Of a DNA stretch of 64,000 bases, positions 8,009 through 15,744 are shown one piece after another; the stretch's first letter is position 1, and each line of letters begins with the position of its first letter. The notes under the pieces were generated by a model, which searched no databases, was not told the DNA's origin, and worked only from the letters and a program-made list of their open reading frames with translations. The position numbers were made by a program, and so were the translations under genes. This DNA is from Chlamydiota bacterium (GTDB lineage Bacteria; Chlamydiota; Chlamydiia; Chlamydiales; Parachlamydiaceae): positions 16,409-80,408 of the forward strand of contig JABDBC010000003.1 of assembly GCA_013288825.1 (NCBI GenBank), given 5' to 3'.

Positions 8009-9373
8009 TTAATTGAGTAGAAAGATCGAAAGCCACCGTGGTTGCCTTTTGGAAATTGAAAAAAGCAAACTCAGAGTGATCCCGGCTGAACCAGTTAGCA
8101 GTCCTGGGTTATCGATAAGTAAGATTTCTTCATACCGATTTGACGGAGCTATAGACTTAAAGCCAAATGCAGCTTCTTCCCTCGATTCTTTTAGAATTAT
8201 TTCTGAGATTTCTCTTGCGCTTTCCAATAAGGATTCATTTCCTAAAAGCACCCCAGCATTGTGTACAATTGTTAGAACGCCTGCGAGCCCGTAACAAAAA
8301 GGCAAGCCTCTACTGGTATGATGGTTGCGAATCCGCTGCATCATCTTGAACAAACCTTCTTTACACTCCTTGACGAGTGCATGATCTTTTAAAGCACATG
8401 CGGCGAGCAATAGAGAATTAAGAATCCCTGGAGCCCCGTGAGCCCACCCATCAAAATAATCAGTAGATCGAACCTCTACAAAATTTGGGTTTTTAAGATT
8501 TAATCCGAGCCTTTTTGTCCAAAGATTACCAAGACCTTCAACCTCTTCTTGAGATTGTTGCAGCCATCGTATTATTTTATACATCGCTTCTCGCTGCCCT
8601 TCCACTTCTACTTGGCAAGACAATGCTTTTGCAAGTGCAGCAAGGCATCCAGAGATTCCGTGAGCTAGTCCCGTTTCGAAAAAGCCGTTTGGATAATTTT
8701 TTAGCAAATCTTCGACAATATGTTTTGGAACGGCTTGTCTAATGCGAGAGTCATGTAAATTAACATACCATCCGGGAATTTTACAGTTTTCAACAGAAAT
8801 GTCTTTTGCAACTCTTACAAGCTGATAAAGCATGCGTTCAAGTAGTTCTCGAACGTCAGAATTGTCTTGATAGGCAAGTAAATAGAAAACGAAACAAGGC
8901 AGCCCTTCGATAGCATCATGTTCAGAGGGAAGTAAGGTTCGTCCAATTTCTTCTTCGCTCTCTATAAGACTTAGAAATTCTCCTTCTAGATATTGCATCA
9001 GCTTAAAACGATAGATATCATCCAATTTAGAATACGAAGGATCTTTTTGAGCGATGAGTTGTGTCGCAAAACAGACTCCGGTAAACCCACCGAATAATGA
9101 GAAATCTGTAGGTTCGATTTCTTTCACAATGGTTTCAAGATCATTCATCAGAGATTGATATACCTCACGCCATCCTTCGTTTGGAACATGGGTATCCATT
9201 TCGGCAAAAAACACAATTAGACCAGGGTATCCATAATCAAGCGATAGTGGATCCCATGGAGATATCTCTTCCATAAAGATGTTTTCATCTCTTAAGGCTA
9301 TCTGTGCTACTTCCTGAGGGTTTTTTAGTTTTTGTGCAACTAAAAGGCAATTTCTTCTGATCGTCTCATTCAA
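8009..9373 (-). CDS. LanC-like lanthipeptide cyclase 1, partly altered zinc site
   Basis: I take the TTG at 9373, which overlaps the lanB stop; a longer frame from 9523 would run inside lanB, and the TTG start aligns with the start of the second LanC. The product is 454 aa. LanC alpha-toroid motifs are present: GLAHGISG (His238, the position of NisC His212), GWAHGAPGI (about 309) and PFCYGLAG (about 358). Canonical LanC zinc ligands are Cys in W-C-x-G and Cys-His in C-H-G. Here the first is Ala311 followed by His312, and the second pair is Cys360-Tyr361. The enzyme would close thioether or avionin rings; whether this site binds zinc is open. The last 25 residues lie in a short repeat shared with 23416-23490. 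Confidence 0.82.
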   Translation of the reverse strand: MNETIRRNCLLVAQKLKNPQEVAQIALRDENIFMEEISPWDPLSLDYGYPGLIVFFAEMDTHVPNEGWREVYQSLMNDLETIVKEIEPTDFSLFGGFTGVCFATQLIAQKDPSYSKLDDIYRFKLMQYLEGEFLSLIESEEEIGRTLLPSEHDAIEGLPCFVFYLLAYQDNSDVRELLERMLYQLVRVAKDISVENCKIPGWYVNLHDSRIRQAVPKHIVEDLLKNYPNGFFETGLAHGISGCLAALAKALSCQVEVEGQREAMYKIIRWLQQSQEEVEGLGNLWTKRLGLNLKNPNFVEVRSTDYFDGWAHGAPGILNSLLLAACALKDHALVKECKEGLFKMMQRIRNHHTSRGLPFCYGLAGVLTIVHNAGVLLGNESLLESAREISEIILKESREEAAFGFKSIAPSNRYEEILLIDNPGLLTGSAGITLSLLFSISKRQPRWLSIFLLN

Positions 9374-12300
9374 GCCATTACACCATGGGGTTGAAATGTC
9401 ATTTTTTCCAAAAAGTACAACGCAGCTACACGAGCTTTTTGCTCTAGCTGAGATGAGGTTCCTAATAATCGATTGCAATGCATATGAATGAGGCTGTCGA
9501 CGATTTGTGGAAGAGGATTCCAAGCTTCTCCACTAGATTCCACTTTTGCGATTGTCTTTGCCAAGAGATCAAATGTGGCATGAGTATGGGAATAGCACTT
9601 TTTAAGAAATTGTAAAAGGGGATCTTGCGTGTCGCTTTCATCATTCACAAGAATTGCTTTTGTAAATTTCATCCCTATTTTGCTAAAGGGTCTGATTCCA
9701 TCTAAAAGGTGTGCCTGATCCTTGCTTGAAGCCATGGTCGTGAGTATATTTTTTGTATCGGGAAAAAAACGATGCAAAATATTGATAATTCCCATGCTGG
9801 CTATTAGGTGGAGTGGTAGTGACGAGTCTTTTCGTGCCAAGATTTTTAATATAGATCCACTATCGGCACAGAAAACATCTTCCGCTAATTTGATACACTC
9901 GGGTCCCCCATAACGCTCTATTTCAGGTTTATAAGAACATATGCTAAAGTCTTCTATTTCTCCCTTTCCAGTTAAAGAAGCAAGCCAACGATTAAGCTCT
10001 GGAATCATCTCCTGTTTGATTTGTTCTGTATCAGCACAAATTCTCAAACGTATATGAAATCCTCCTTCATTATATCGAATGTAGAACCATCGAGGATTGT
10101 GAAATTGCTTCATAACATATTCCATATGAGGAAGAAGAAATCGGCTAAGAAAAAGATCGGCATCATTAGATGATAGAAATATTTTTGCATACCACCAGTC
10201 ACCTCCAGGAAAAAAGAACCGTTCAGACACAGGAAATTGATCTGTCCTGGGATAGAATTTTTTGGTCTCATTTGCAACAATCGAAGGATCTTTGACGACT
10301 GGTACAACAAACTCGCAGACATGCCGTTCTCCAGCCCCTGCGCTGACAAACAAATTCTCTTTTTTATCTCTTTGCTCCTGGAGCGTAATTTCTTTTGTCT
10401 TTATAAATTCTTTGAGAATTACATCAAAATGTAACTCACGATTCCAATGAAGCTGTAAGTGATTATCACCTTGAACTAGTAGAACTGTTGAAGGGACCCG
10501 ATATTTTTTAAAGGCATCCTTTACAACTAAGCTCAACTTTTCCTTGGTAATTGCCTGATCAATATATAATAGCGGATAACTGAAACGCCATTCCGCTGGT
10601 GCCAAGACAATGTTTTCATAGACTATCCTTGGTGAGTAGACCCCTTTTTTAAGAGAGCTCCAACTAGATCTTGTGAATCTGTTCATCTGGTATTGTGATA
10701 AAAACAACAATACCCTTAGTGGAAATGGCATATAAATAGGATTTGTCATCACGTTTGGTGTGATGATGATTTCTTTATTTAATTTTTTCGAAAAGAGATA
10801 AATCTTGTGATGATCTGCTCCAACATAGATATCATCCAGACTTACCACATTTGCTTTTTCCTCTTGATAATGCATTGGCAGCTGGATCGGACGTAATTGT
10901 ATTCCTACAGAAATATTCCCAACCTTGCTTTTATCTGGGACAAACGAGGGCTCCAGAATGATTAGGTGGGGGAATAATTTCTCCTCTTCTTTAACGAAAT
11001 TAGAAATTTCATTTGTTTTTTCTTTATCCCAAAAGTTCAGAAATCTTCCAAACATCCCTCCTGCTTGATGCGATAACCCTCGTATGAGCAATGTAAAACG
11101 GTTTTGTTCTATCTCCTCATAGTCCTTAGCTTCGATTTCGAAAAATAGCTCCTGTGATGGAGGGAGCGTTTGCTGTTCTTGTAATGTTAGAGGGGGAAGA
11201 GAATCAACATAAGGGGCAATATTAATTTGCTCATGTTGTGAGTGGAGAGCTAGGAAATGCTCAAGTGGGTTTATTTCCCTTTGTTCTTCTGCGCCTTCTT
11301 TTCCTGTTACTAGATCAAAAACGCGTTGTGTTTGGGCAATTTCAGAAAATGGAACCAAGCGTTCAGTACCATATTTTTCTAGAAAGAACCTGTAAAAAAT
11401 TGTTAAGACGTTAGGCTTTTCTTGTGTAAACGAAACTCTTGTTAATACATGAATTGCCTTTTCAACAGCTCTCTGTACATTATTGTGCAATATGATTTGT
11501 TTTGAATCATAGTAATGATCCACTCTGAGAGGATTTTTTATCTCTTTTTTCCATACTTTCAGTTCATGTGTGATTTTTTCCAGAAGCTCGATTTTCTCTC
11601 CCAATCGAGAGCTCTCATATTCTTGAATGTCTCTTAGAATTACTTCTAACTTCTTAACTTCATCCAGGTGACCAACTCTTTCCAAAATGTCATGAAAGGC
11701 TTCTGGAAAAGAAGAAAGAATTGATGGATTCACAAGCTGAGAAGTCAGATAATTTCTCTGGAATAATTCCCATAGATAATTTTGAACTTTCTCTTTCTGA
11801 CCAACAGAAAAACAGGACACCATTTGTTCTTCGAGCTCAAGATATTCAATAGGAGTTTGTGCCAAACGACGCACTTCTTCATATGCTGATGTAATTTTGA
11901 TGGAAGTATAATCTTCTTGGAAACTTGGATGATCATTGTTTAGAAATACTCTGTCATTTCTATAGATCAACTGCGTATTAAGTCTTACCCTTAACCGTCT
12001 TACAGCTTCAATATCTTTATGAATCACCTCTATAAGTTCTCTAACGCATTCTGAACCTAGAGAAACCTTTTTTTTCAGAAATTCGACATCAAATGGCATC
12101 TCTGTTTTTTCCCCAAACTTTCCCCAGCCTACAGAAGAAAAAAGACCAAAAGGGGTCGCCCGAGAACTCATCCGTATGAGATATTTGGAAAGGCTTAGGT
12201 AAAAAGGGATTTTATCAGGAATTCTTTCCCATTTTTTCAGGACTTGATGAAGATCAAAGCTGGCTGTGGCGATGGCTTCCTGGAAGAAGGGATTATTTTG

Positions 12301-12420
12301 ATAAAAACGGATTAGCTCCTCAATACTTTCTAGATCCAAAATTTCCAATGACTTGAAAGGGAGATTAGCATAACGAGCCATAAAAAAATCTGCTGACTTG
12401 TATGTGTGTGCGACTTTCAT
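9370..12420 (-). CDS. lanB: Class I lanthipeptide dehydratase LanB, full length
   Basis: 1016 aa, matching single-chain LanB enzymes such as NisB (about 990 aa) rather than split versions. The glutamylation domain occupies about 1-700 and has the hallmark MSSRATPFGLFSSVG at 84-98, with Arg83, Arg87 and Thr89 at the NisB-like positions. The elimination (SpaB_C) domain is about 740-1010: WWYAKIF, WFYIRYNEGGFHIRLR and the YKPEIERYGG motif. It would dehydrate Ser/Thr of the precursor using glutamyl-tRNA. It is the fourth gene of the lanA-D-C2-B-C1 operon; the start is supported by CGGAGA seven bases upstream. No truncation is visible. Confidence 0.92.
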   Translation of the reverse strand: MKVAHTYKSADFFMARYANLPFKSLEILDLESIEELIRFYQNNPFFQEAIATASFDLHQVLKKWERIPDKIPFYLSLSKYLIRMSSRATPFGLFSSVGWGKFGEKTEMPFDVEFLKKKVSLGSECVRELIEVIHKDIEAVRRLRVRLNTQLIYRNDRVFLNNDHPSFQEDYTSIKITSAYEEVRRLAQTPIEYLELEEQMVSCFSVGQKEKVQNYLWELFQRNYLTSQLVNPSILSSFPEAFHDILERVGHLDEVKKLEVILRDIQEYESSRLGEKIELLEKITHELKVWKKEIKNPLRVDHYYDSKQIILHNNVQRAVEKAIHVLTRVSFTQEKPNVLTIFYRFFLEKYGTERLVPFSEIAQTQRVFDLVTGKEGAEEQREINPLEHFLALHSQHEQINIAPYVDSLPPLTLQEQQTLPPSQELFFEIEAKDYEEIEQNRFTLLIRGLSHQAGGMFGRFLNFWDKEKTNEISNFVKEEEKLFPHLIILEPSFVPDKSKVGNISVGIQLRPIQLPMHYQEEKANVVSLDDIYVGADHHKIYLFSKKLNKEIIITPNVMTNPIYMPFPLRVLLFLSQYQMNRFTRSSWSSLKKGVYSPRIVYENIVLAPAEWRFSYPLLYIDQAITKEKLSLVVKDAFKKYRVPSTVLLVQGDNHLQLHWNRELHFDVILKEFIKTKEITLQEQRDKKENLFVSAGAGERHVCEFVVPVVKDPSIVANETKKFYPRTDQFPVSERFFFPGGDWWYAKIFLSSNDADLFLSRFLLPHMEYVMKQFHNPRWFYIRYNEGGFHIRLRICADTEQIKQEMIPELNRWLASLTGKGEIEDFSICSYKPEIERYGGPECIKLAEDVFCADSGSILKILARKDSSLPLHLIASMGIINILHRFFPDTKNILTTMASSKDQAHLLDGIRPFSKIGMKFTKAILVNDESDTQDPLLQFLKKCYSHTHATFDLLAKTIAKVESSGEAWNPLPQIVDSLIHMHCNRLLGTSSQLEQKARVAALYFLEKMTFQPHGVMA

Positions 12421-12475
12421 AAAAAAATCTCCGAATAAAGTGGCTATGTAAACTTAGGAATGGCAATGACAGCCC

Positions 12476-13783
12476 TTAAGTGATTACAAGTGGATCATGC
12501 TTATCCTCAGCAACAAGTAAAGAGAGCCCGATTCCCGCTGCTCCCCCCAACAGAGTTGGACAGTCAACTGGAAACGGTGCTGCGTCTGCATTTATGTTAA
12601 ATTGAGGAAAACAAAAAGCAACATTTGGATCAAACAGGCGACTGCAATGTGTAGTTAATTTTCGTATTGTTTGCAGCAGAGGTTGGTTATTGGTTTCCTT
12701 GGCGATTGGATATAGGGTCGAAATGAACCCAGCTATCCCAAAGTAAAATGAGGATCCTCCCAAAAAGAAGACAGGCTCCTTTTCGATAAATTTTGCACAG
12801 AGATCTTGAGAAAATTGGAAAAGAACTTCATTTTTGAGAGCCTTGCTCGCCAAGAATAGGCTTTTTGCCACTGATGGCCATCCCAAGATCCAAGTATTCT
12901 GGAATCCTTCATGGTGAGCAGGAAGTGCATCGATCTTTCTTTCAGTGGAAATAATGGAGTTCCAATAACAATTTCCGAATACATACTGATAGGTTTCTTT
13001 GAGCCAAAAGGCAATGTGCTCAATGGCCCTAAAAATACTATCAGAACGAATGCCTTCGGTCGCAGCTGAAGATAAGGCTGTCAAACATCCTGTGACTCCA
13101 TAAGCCATTGAGGAGTTATATCCTCTTTCAAAGTCAGGAGTATGATATATCGGTGCAAGCAAATCGTTAGTGTAATACCAGGCTTCGACTTCGGATTGTC
13201 CTACAATCTTTTTCGTGAGCATTAATTTTGCAAGGTCGTTCACACAAGTCTTGGCAAGCTGTTGTAAATATGGATGATCTTTTCTCGTCAAAAGATAGCT
13301 GATAATCCCGCTAAGACCTGAAGCATAGCCATAAAAAAAAGGAGGAATGAGAGTATCCCTTGATAAAAACCTTGGGATTATACTTAAAATTGATCGTGTA
13401 ACATCCTCTATGAGCCAATCATCAATTCCTTCATGAAATTTATGAAAATGGTCTGAACCATTTTGAATGGACGACATCCCTAAACTGATCCCTGCAAGTC
13501 CACCAAATAATGAGCCATTCACAGATTTATGCTCTTTGAAGTGATCTAAGGCTTCTAGGATGTATTTTTGAGCAATTTTTCCCCAATTATTACCTGGGTA
13601 GGCTTTATCCATTGCAGAATAGAAAAAAGCAATTCCAGCAAATCCATGTGCAAAAGAGTAACTTTGCCACTGACTACTTGGTCCCTCTATTCGACTCATT
13701 GAAGTCTCAGCAATCTTCTGTACATTTTTTGGATCTTGCAGTCTTTCAGCAATACTTTCACAAATGAATAGTGGATGTGTCAC
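12476..13783 (-). CDS. LanC-like protein 2, catalytic and zinc residues lost
   Basis: 435 aa starting at a GTG with AGGA upstream, 9 bp after lanD. It aligns along its length with cyclase 1 (N-terminal ICESIAERLQDPKNVQKIA; alpha-toroid repeats FAHGFAG, LFGGLAGIS, YASGLSG, MAYGVTG, LLGGAAGIG). The LanC metal ligands are absent: the W-C-x-G site reads W298-Ile-Leu-Gly, and the C-H-G site reads Tyr347-Phe348-Gly. The catalytic His equivalent is Tyr228. It is therefore probably not a cyclase itself; a scaffold or leader-binding partner of LanB or cyclase 1 is my inference. Retention of the full fold and frame argues against simple decay. Confidence 0.8.
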   Translation of the reverse strand: MTHPLFICESIAERLQDPKNVQKIAETSMSRIEGPSSQWQSYSFAHGFAGIAFFYSAMDKAYPGNNWGKIAQKYILEALDHFKEHKSVNGSLFGGLAGISLGMSSIQNGSDHFHKFHEGIDDWLIEDVTRSILSIIPRFLSRDTLIPPFFYGYASGLSGIISYLLTRKDHPYLQQLAKTCVNDLAKLMLTKKIVGQSEVEAWYYTNDLLAPIYHTPDFERGYNSSMAYGVTGCLTALSSAATEGIRSDSIFRAIEHIAFWLKETYQYVFGNCYWNSIISTERKIDALPAHHEGFQNTWILGWPSVAKSLFLASKALKNEVLFQFSQDLCAKFIEKEPVFFLGGSSFYFGIAGFISTLYPIAKETNNQPLLQTIRKLTTHCSRLFDPNVAFCFPQFNINADAAPFPVDCPTLLGGAAGIGLSLLVAEDKHDPLVIT

Positions 13784-13792
13784 AAGAAATTC

Positions 13793-14386
13793 CTAGGGGG
13801 TATGTAACCAATTTTCATCAAAGATCGCTTCGCTTTCGTTTATCTCTTCTCGAATGAATTGCAAGATTTCGTCCAGAGGCGGTGCGTATTTGCCTTCTAC
13901 AACGGCTCCTGAGGCATACTCAAATCCCATTTGTTGCTTAGGCGCAATGATTTTATGCCCATATTCTTTAAGGATTGAAATATTCCGCTGTGTTGCAGGA
14001 TGATCCCACATTGCCTTATTCATGCTGGGAACGAAAATAATAGGCTTTTGATAGCATAAAATAGTACTTGATAAAAGTGAGCTACTCGTTCCATGCGCAG
14101 CTTCTGCTAGGATGTTTGCTGTAGCAGGTAGTACGATAAAAAGATCTGCCCATCGCGCTAGCTGTACATGACAAAACTCTTTTGGAGTAGAAGATAATGG
14201 AAACAGGCGACTGTAAATGGGGCCGACGATCAACGATAGGGACTCTTCAGGAATAAATTCTTTGGCTGATTCAGTCATTATTACTTTAATAGAAGAAAAA
14301 ATATTCCGAAAATGTTGCAGATACGCAGGCATGCTTAACATGCCAAACGAGCCGGTCATGCCAATTAGCATTTTAGTATTGGTCAT
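13793..14386 (-). CDS. lanD: LanD: peptidyl-cysteine decarboxylase (EpiD-type flavoprotein)
   Basis: 197 aa, the usual HFCD flavoprotein size. Key motifs: an N-terminal GMTGSFGM nucleotide-binding loop, His73 in FCHVQLARWAD (position of the EpiD active-site His67), PATAN at 87-91 (PASANT motif), and PSMNKAMW at 120-127 (PxMNxxMW substrate clamp). Enzymes of this family oxidatively decarboxylate a C-terminal Cys to an ene-thiol, which then forms aminovinyl-cysteine. The neighbouring precursor ends in Cys, as required. The PPC decarboxylase Dfp/CoaC is the main alternative family, but the operon context favours LanD. Confidence 0.9.
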   Translation of the reverse strand: MTNTKMLIGMTGSFGMLSMPAYLQHFRNIFSSIKVIMTESAKEFIPEESLSLIVGPIYSRLFPLSSTPKEFCHVQLARWADLFIVLPATANILAEAAHGTSSSLLSSTILCYQKPIIFVPSMNKAMWDHPATQRNISILKEYGHKIIAPKQQMGFEYASGAVVEGKYAPPLDEILQFIREEINESEAIFDENWLHTP

Positions 14387-14408
14387 TGATAAAACTTCCT
14401 ACTTTAGA

Positions 14409-14434
14409 ATACCCTGCAGGAAGCTGCAGGGTAT
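14409..14434 (-). terminator. Strong hairpin between precursor and enzyme genes
   Basis: A perfect 11-bp stem (ATACCCTGCAG / CTGCAGGGTAT) with a 4-nt loop sits between the lanA stop and the lanD start. In the operon direction there is no U-run behind it, so it fits a transcript-stabilising or attenuating stem-loop better than a full terminator. Leaky hairpins after the precursor gene are known in lantibiotic operons and give excess precursor over enzymes. Read on the plus strand it is followed by CTTTTT. Confidence 0.6.
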
Positions 14435-14470
14435 CTTTTTAACAGAATAAGACTCAAGCTACAGTAGTTT

Positions 14471-14689
14471 TTAACATGCTGCAATTACGCTAGCAACTTT
14501 TAGAAGAGAAGCAGTTGCTGCTACACCTATGCCTATTATAGTTATAGTGGTAGTCGGAGTGGCTTCATTCACTAAAGGTCCTTCAGCAGTAGATCTAAAT
14601 TGACGAATATCCATCGCAAATGGATCTGCAACCTCCTGATTTGATATACCAACCGGTGTTTCACGGTGTATTGGATTAATATTGCTCAT
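14471..14689 (-). CDS. lanA: Lanthipeptide precursor LanA with predicted AviCys C-terminus
   Basis: 72 aa, first gene of the operon, with GGAG seven bases before the ATG. The leader (about 1-40) contains PFAMDIRQF at 23-31, close to the FNLD box that LanB enzymes of class I recognise. The core is hydrophobic and rich in Thr/Ser/Ala: Thr44, 46, 47, 48, 50 and 59, Ser61 and Ser67. The only Cys is the last residue, Cys72. With LanD present, Cys72 should be decarboxylated and joined to dehydrated Ser67 (SVIAAC, i to i+5). Up to seven further residues could become Dha/Dhb. The leader cleavage site and the protease are not evident here. Confidence 0.85.
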   Translation of the reverse strand: MSNINPIHRETPVGISNQEVADPFAMDIRQFRSTAEGPLVNEATPTTTITIIGIGVAATASLLKVASVIAAC

Positions 14690-14731
14690 AATTCACTCCA
14701 TTTTTTTATTGTTGTTTTGAAAACCTCTCTG

Positions 14732-14759
14732 AGTCGATCCAATAACAGTTTGATCGACT
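14732..14759. promoter_or_regulatory. Inverted repeat upstream of the lanthipeptide operon
   Basis: AGTCGATC and GATCGACT, 8-bp perfect arms 12 bp apart, centred about 55 bp before the lanA start. The placement in the 5' leader or promoter suggests an operator or 5' UTR hairpin. A TTGACA box on the minus strand at 14854-14859 has only a weak partner (TTAGCA), so the promoter itself is uncertain. Confidence 0.45.
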
Positions 14760-14895
14760 ATCTCAGAATGCTACTCTGCAATGCAATAGGAATGATCCCT
14801 CATGGGTTTTCTTCGTGAAGGACCAACACATGCTAAAGCAAATAATTTATATTTGTCAAAACATAAAAATGTCCGGTTTCATAGCTAATTGAGAT

Positions 14896-15487
14896 GCAGT
14901 CTTTGTATTGAAGAGGTCCGTGCGATGGTGGAAACTCTACTAAACATACACAGGTTTGCGTGATTGTGCTGGCTTCTCAGGTGCTTTTAGACGTTCTGAA
15001 ATTGTTAAGATATGTATAGAAGACCTGACATTCTGTAAGGAAGGCATCTTGGCGTTCTTACCATGGTCCAAAACGGGTTCTAGGCAAGTCCCAATACCGT
15101 ATGGGTCTAACCATGCTACATGTCCTGTGAGGGCATTACAAGAATGGCTGCAAGCTTCTAGTATTAGCCAGGGTTCTATTTTTCGTGCAATAAACAAGGA
15201 CAGGACTATTTGACAAAAGCGTTGTGCTGATTATCAAGCGGAATGATTACCTTAAGCAAACGTTAATAGACGCTTTGGATTTAAAAAAAATGGACCCGAC
15301 TATTTCTGTTCCAAACTATGGAGGACATAGCTTGCGGGCAGGATTTGTTACAACGGCTATTTTGAATGGTGTGCCAGAATATTCGATCATGAAGCAAACA
15401 GATCACAAGAAAAGTGATACCGTTAAGAAATATATTCGTGAAACTCTAAAATGGAAGGATAATGCTGCAACTAAGCTGGGGCTATGA
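14896..15487 (+). pseudogene. Truncated second copy of the integrase
   Basis: Closely matches 7084-7703 of the intact integrase at the DNA level (for example identical runs around the FRRSEIVKI and GGHSLRAGF codons). It lacks the first 150 codons and carries a 12-base deletion near 14965 plus an 18-20 base deletion and frameshift near 15205. The last 87 codons, including the HxxR box and catalytic Tyr, remain open but cannot make a full enzyme. It lies in the same orientation as the intact copy and brackets the lanthipeptide operon. Confidence 0.88.
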
Positions 15488-15668
15488 TTACATCAGACAG
15501 CGGGTTATAAGGGCGGTAGGGTAGCCGTCTATTACGCAACACCATCCAACCGCGATCAAAATGCTATTGGAATTTATTGGATTTTGATGGTGTAATATGC
15601 AGATTGCTGCACCGCCAGTGCACCGACTCTCGCTTCATAGTTCATATTCATTTACCTTAACTTTCTAA

Positions 15669-15710
15669 TCCGGCAAAATCATGCAAAAATTCTTGCCGGA
15701 TTTTGCCGGA
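15669..15710. promoter_or_regulatory. 12-bp inverted repeat, candidate autoregulatory operator
   Basis: TCCGGCAAAATC and GATTTTGCCGGA are perfect arms 18 bp apart, and the GCCGGA word occurs again just inside. The repeat ends 35 bp before the AlbA_2 gene, whose product carries a DNA-binding domain, so self-control is a reasonable inference. Confidence 0.5.
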
Positions 15711-15744
15711 TTCGGTAAAATAGAAGAAAAAAATAGGATGGATT

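Noticed and set aside
9374..9523. Longer N-terminus of the first LanC starting at ATG 9523
   Set aside because: It would overlap lanB by 154 bp with no similarity to the N-terminus of the second LanC, which aligns from the TTG at 9373 on.
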